This document shows positions 5,603 to 6,794 of a stretch of 6,794 nucleotides of DNA, one piece after another; the first letter of the stretch is position 1, and each line of letters begins with the position of its first letter. The stretch covers positions 1-6,794 of the forward strand of contig DATEKI010000275.1 in assembly GCA_035277545.1 (NCBI GenBank). Direction: 5' to 3'. A program made the position numbers and the translations under genes. A model generated the notes under the pieces. It searched no databases and was not told the DNA's origin. It worked only from the letters and a program-made list of their open reading frames with translations. This stretch comes from 66-474 sp035277545. GTDB taxonomy: Bacteria > Pseudomonadota > Gammaproteobacteria > Xanthomonadales > Rhodanobacteraceae.

Positions 5603-6271
5603 ATGACCGTGCCGAAGTTGTTCTCCCCCGCGCGCCTGCTGATCGCCTCGTGCGCCGCCACCTCCCTGCTGGCCGCCTGTTCGGTACTGCCCAAGCGCGA
5701 ACCCGTACAGATCTGGCAACCGGAAGAAACCGCCATCGCTGCACCCGCGGCGGCAGCGGGTTTCAGCCTGCGCGTGGATGCTCCCAACACCACCGGCCCG
5801 CTCGATGGGACCGGCATCGTGGTGATGCCCGAGCCCGGTCAGGTCAGCACCTACAAGGGTGCGCGCTGGAGCGAATCCCCAGCGCTGTTGATCCGGCACC
5901 GGCTGGTCGACGCGTTCATGGCGGCGAAATTGCCGGCCGTCACCACCGACGACGATCACTTCGCGTCCGACTACAGCTTGAGCGGCAACCTGCGTGCGTT
6001 CCAGTCCGAGTACCGGAACGGATCACCGGTGGTGGTCGTGCGCTTCGACGCGCAACTGCGGCGCGGCGGCGCACGCAACCTGCTCGCGACCCGCAGTTTC
6101 GTGGTCACGCAGAATCCGGCCGGCGTGGATGTGCCGCAAATCGTCGCCGCGTTCGGCGCGGCCGATGACGCGCTCGCGCAACAAGTGGTCGCGTGGACGC
6201 TCGACGTGGCGAGCCGCGATCAGGCGGAGCATCCTGTCGGCGAAGACGACAAGCCCTCACGGAGACGCTGA
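5603..6271 (+). CDS. ABC-type transport auxiliary lipoprotein (PqiC-like)
   Basis: The 222-residue product begins with a lipoprotein signal: charged start, hydrophobic stretch and lipobox LAAC (23-26), so C26 would be lipidated. Ser at +2 favours outer-membrane sorting by the E. coli rule. The rest, for example VVMPEPGQVSTYKGARWSESPALL with a later LSGNLRAFQSEYRN, matches the ABC-transport auxiliary component family that includes PqiC. It most likely receives the end of the MCE tunnel at the outer membrane, replacing the MlaC/MlaA route. AAGGAG (5591-5596) lies 6 bases before the ATG and overlaps the preceding stop; the gap to the MCE gene is 11 bases. The C-terminus (GEDDKPSRRR) is polar and probably disordered. 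This appears to be the last gene of the operon. Confidence 0.9.
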   Translation: MTVPKLFSPARLLIASCAATSLLAACSVLPKREPVQIWQPEETAIAAPAAAAGFSLRVDAPNTTGPLDGTGIVVMPEPGQVSTYKGARWSESPALLIRHRLVDAFMAAKLPAVTTDDDHFASDYSLSGNLRAFQSEYRNGSPVVVVRFDAQLRRGGARNLLATRSFVVTQNPAGVDVPQIVAAFGAADDALAQQVVAWTLDVASRDQAEHPVGEDDKPSRRR

Positions 6272-6287
6272 CACACGGAAAGCGGTT

Positions 6288-6308
6288 TCGCTCGCCTGCG
6301 GCGAGCGA
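6288..6308 (+). terminator. Possible 3'-end hairpin of the MCE operon
   Basis: TCGCTCGCC and GGCGAGCGA form a perfect 9-bp stem around a TGC loop, beginning 17 bases after the last stop codon of the operon. The following bases contain TTTCTCTT but no real T-run, so termination efficiency is doubtful. It may instead be the first module of the repeat region that follows. Confidence 0.35.
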
Positions 6309-6343
6309 GTGACTTTCTCTTGCGTGGCCAAGAGAAAAGTCAC
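6309..6343. repeat. 14-bp near-perfect inverted repeat
   Basis: GTGACTTTCTCTTG (6309-6322) and CAAGAGAAAAGTCAC (6329-6343) pair over 14 positions with one bulged A, around the loop CGTGGC. From memory, this GACTTTCTCTTG-type hairpin recurs in intergenic regions of Xanthomonadaceae and relatives. I cannot confirm this here. Confidence 0.6.
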
Positions 6344-6763
6344 CAAAGAGAAGGCCACCCCGCGAACCCGTCCCGAGCACATCCATGTGCTCAGGATGCG
6401 CGAGTGACCGCCGGGGTTCGCCGAAGGCACATCCTTGTGCCTGCGGCGAACTGGCGCACCTCCTGTGCGCCATCCGTCGGACCTTTCCGTCGTCCGCTCG
6501 CCGTGTTCGAGGGGCCCCAGTTGGCGCGCGTCGTGCGCGCACTGAAGACAAAGCAGTGTGCTAGATCTCGCTGCGAACGAGGCCAGGATGGCCGTGATCG
6601 AAGCAAAGCTTTCTTGGGGCCCCTGTGCTGCGGTGGGGGCCGGACGATCAGGCCCGCAGGGCGGAGCGAAGCGAACGCGCGCGAAGCGCGAGCGCAAGGG
6701 ATTGCGCCCACTTGCCGCCGCGCCAAGGATGGCGCGTCGACAAGCCCGGCCGGACCGCACGGA

Positions 6764-6789
6764 TTTTTCGTCCATGGATGGACGAAAAA
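6764..6789. repeat. Perfect 12-bp palindrome at the right edge
   Basis: TTTTTCGTCCAT (6764-6775) and ATGGACGAAAAA (6778-6789) are perfect inverted arms around GG. The outer five pairs are A-T, so the hairpin has T on one side and A on the other. It could act as a weak bidirectional terminator or be another module of the repeat. The window ends five bases later. Confidence 0.55.
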
Positions 6790-6794
6790 CGCAG

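Larger units (their letters stand above)
6272..6794. repeat. Gene-free region made of many short palindromes (probable interspersed repeat)
   Basis: I see no supportable gene in these 523 bases. Besides the two hairpins at the left edge there are perfect inverted repeats at 6375-6392 (GAGCACAT/ATGTGCTC), 6416-6451 (GTTCGCCG and GGCACA arms), 6452-6472 (TGGCGCAC/GTGCGCCA), 6524-6540 (GCGCGC arms), 6581-6593 (GGCCA/TGGCC), 6719-6736 (CGCGCCA/TGGCGCG) and 6764-6789. The octamer GGGGCCCC occurs at 6511-6518 and 6616-6623 in inverted flanking context. Open frames on both strands are long only because the region is GC-rich; their products resemble recurring 'hypothetical proteins' without domains that I recall from this order. 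The element may continue past the right edge. Confidence 0.6.

Noticed and set aside
3672..5744. 690-residue minus-strand open frame across the transport operon
   Set aside because: It overlaps three convincingly identified plus-strand genes and its Arg/Gln/His-rich product is typical of antisense frames in GC-rich DNA.
6257..6775. 172-residue minus-strand frame in the 3' region (contains ATQEKVTRSPQAS)
   Set aside because: Similar short products recur as annotated hypotheticals in related genomes as I remember them, but here the frame runs through a series of palindromes, lacks a plausible ribosome site and has competing frames, so a non-coding repeat is the better explanation.

Overview
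The window looks like chromosomal DNA of a high-GC gammaproteobacterium, most likely from the Xanthomonadales/Lysobacterales. The reasons are: a MetJ-type methionine repressor (a gammaproteobacterial family), strong G/C bias at third codon positions, a separate gcvT-gcvH pair, and a 3' intergenic tail resembling interspersed repeats I remember from Xanthomonadaceae and Rhodanobacteraceae. Genus cannot be fixed from this sequence alone. No tRNA, rRNA, CRISPR array, transposase or phage gene was seen.

Layout. The left third is read on the minus strand: gcvT (1417-2541), gcvH (924-1319), then after a 423-base gap a metJ-like gene (start 500) that runs off the left edge. The right part is a plus-strand operon of four tightly packed genes: an STAS-MlaE fusion permease (2716-3870), an MlaF-type ATPase starting with GTG inside the permease stop (3867-4655), a single-MCE-domain MlaD-type protein (4665-5591), and an ABC-transport auxiliary lipoprotein (5603-6271). 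From about 6272 to the end there is no convincing gene, only a chain of short inverted repeats.

Function. GcvT and GcvH are two parts of the glycine cleavage system and supply 5,10-methylene-THF. MetJ is the SAM-dependent repressor of methionine synthesis, so the left half concerns one-carbon and methionine metabolism. The right half encodes an envelope lipid-transport complex of the MCE type: permease and ATPase in the inner membrane, an anchored periplasmic MCE ring, and a lipoprotein that probably acts at the outer membrane. No mlaC or separate mlaB follows.

Most notable. The metJ reading frame does not stop where MetJ normally ends. After residue 84 it continues in frame into at least 82 residues of Lys/Arg/Ala-rich, histone-H1-like sequence with no acidic residue. 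This is a sequence-specific repressor fused to a nucleoid-protein-like tail. An in-frame ATG with its own Shine-Dalgarno-like GAGGAG lies at the junction, so a free basic protein could also be made. The gene-free tail is the second point of interest: its hairpins share a TCC loop that switches strand between the left and right halves.
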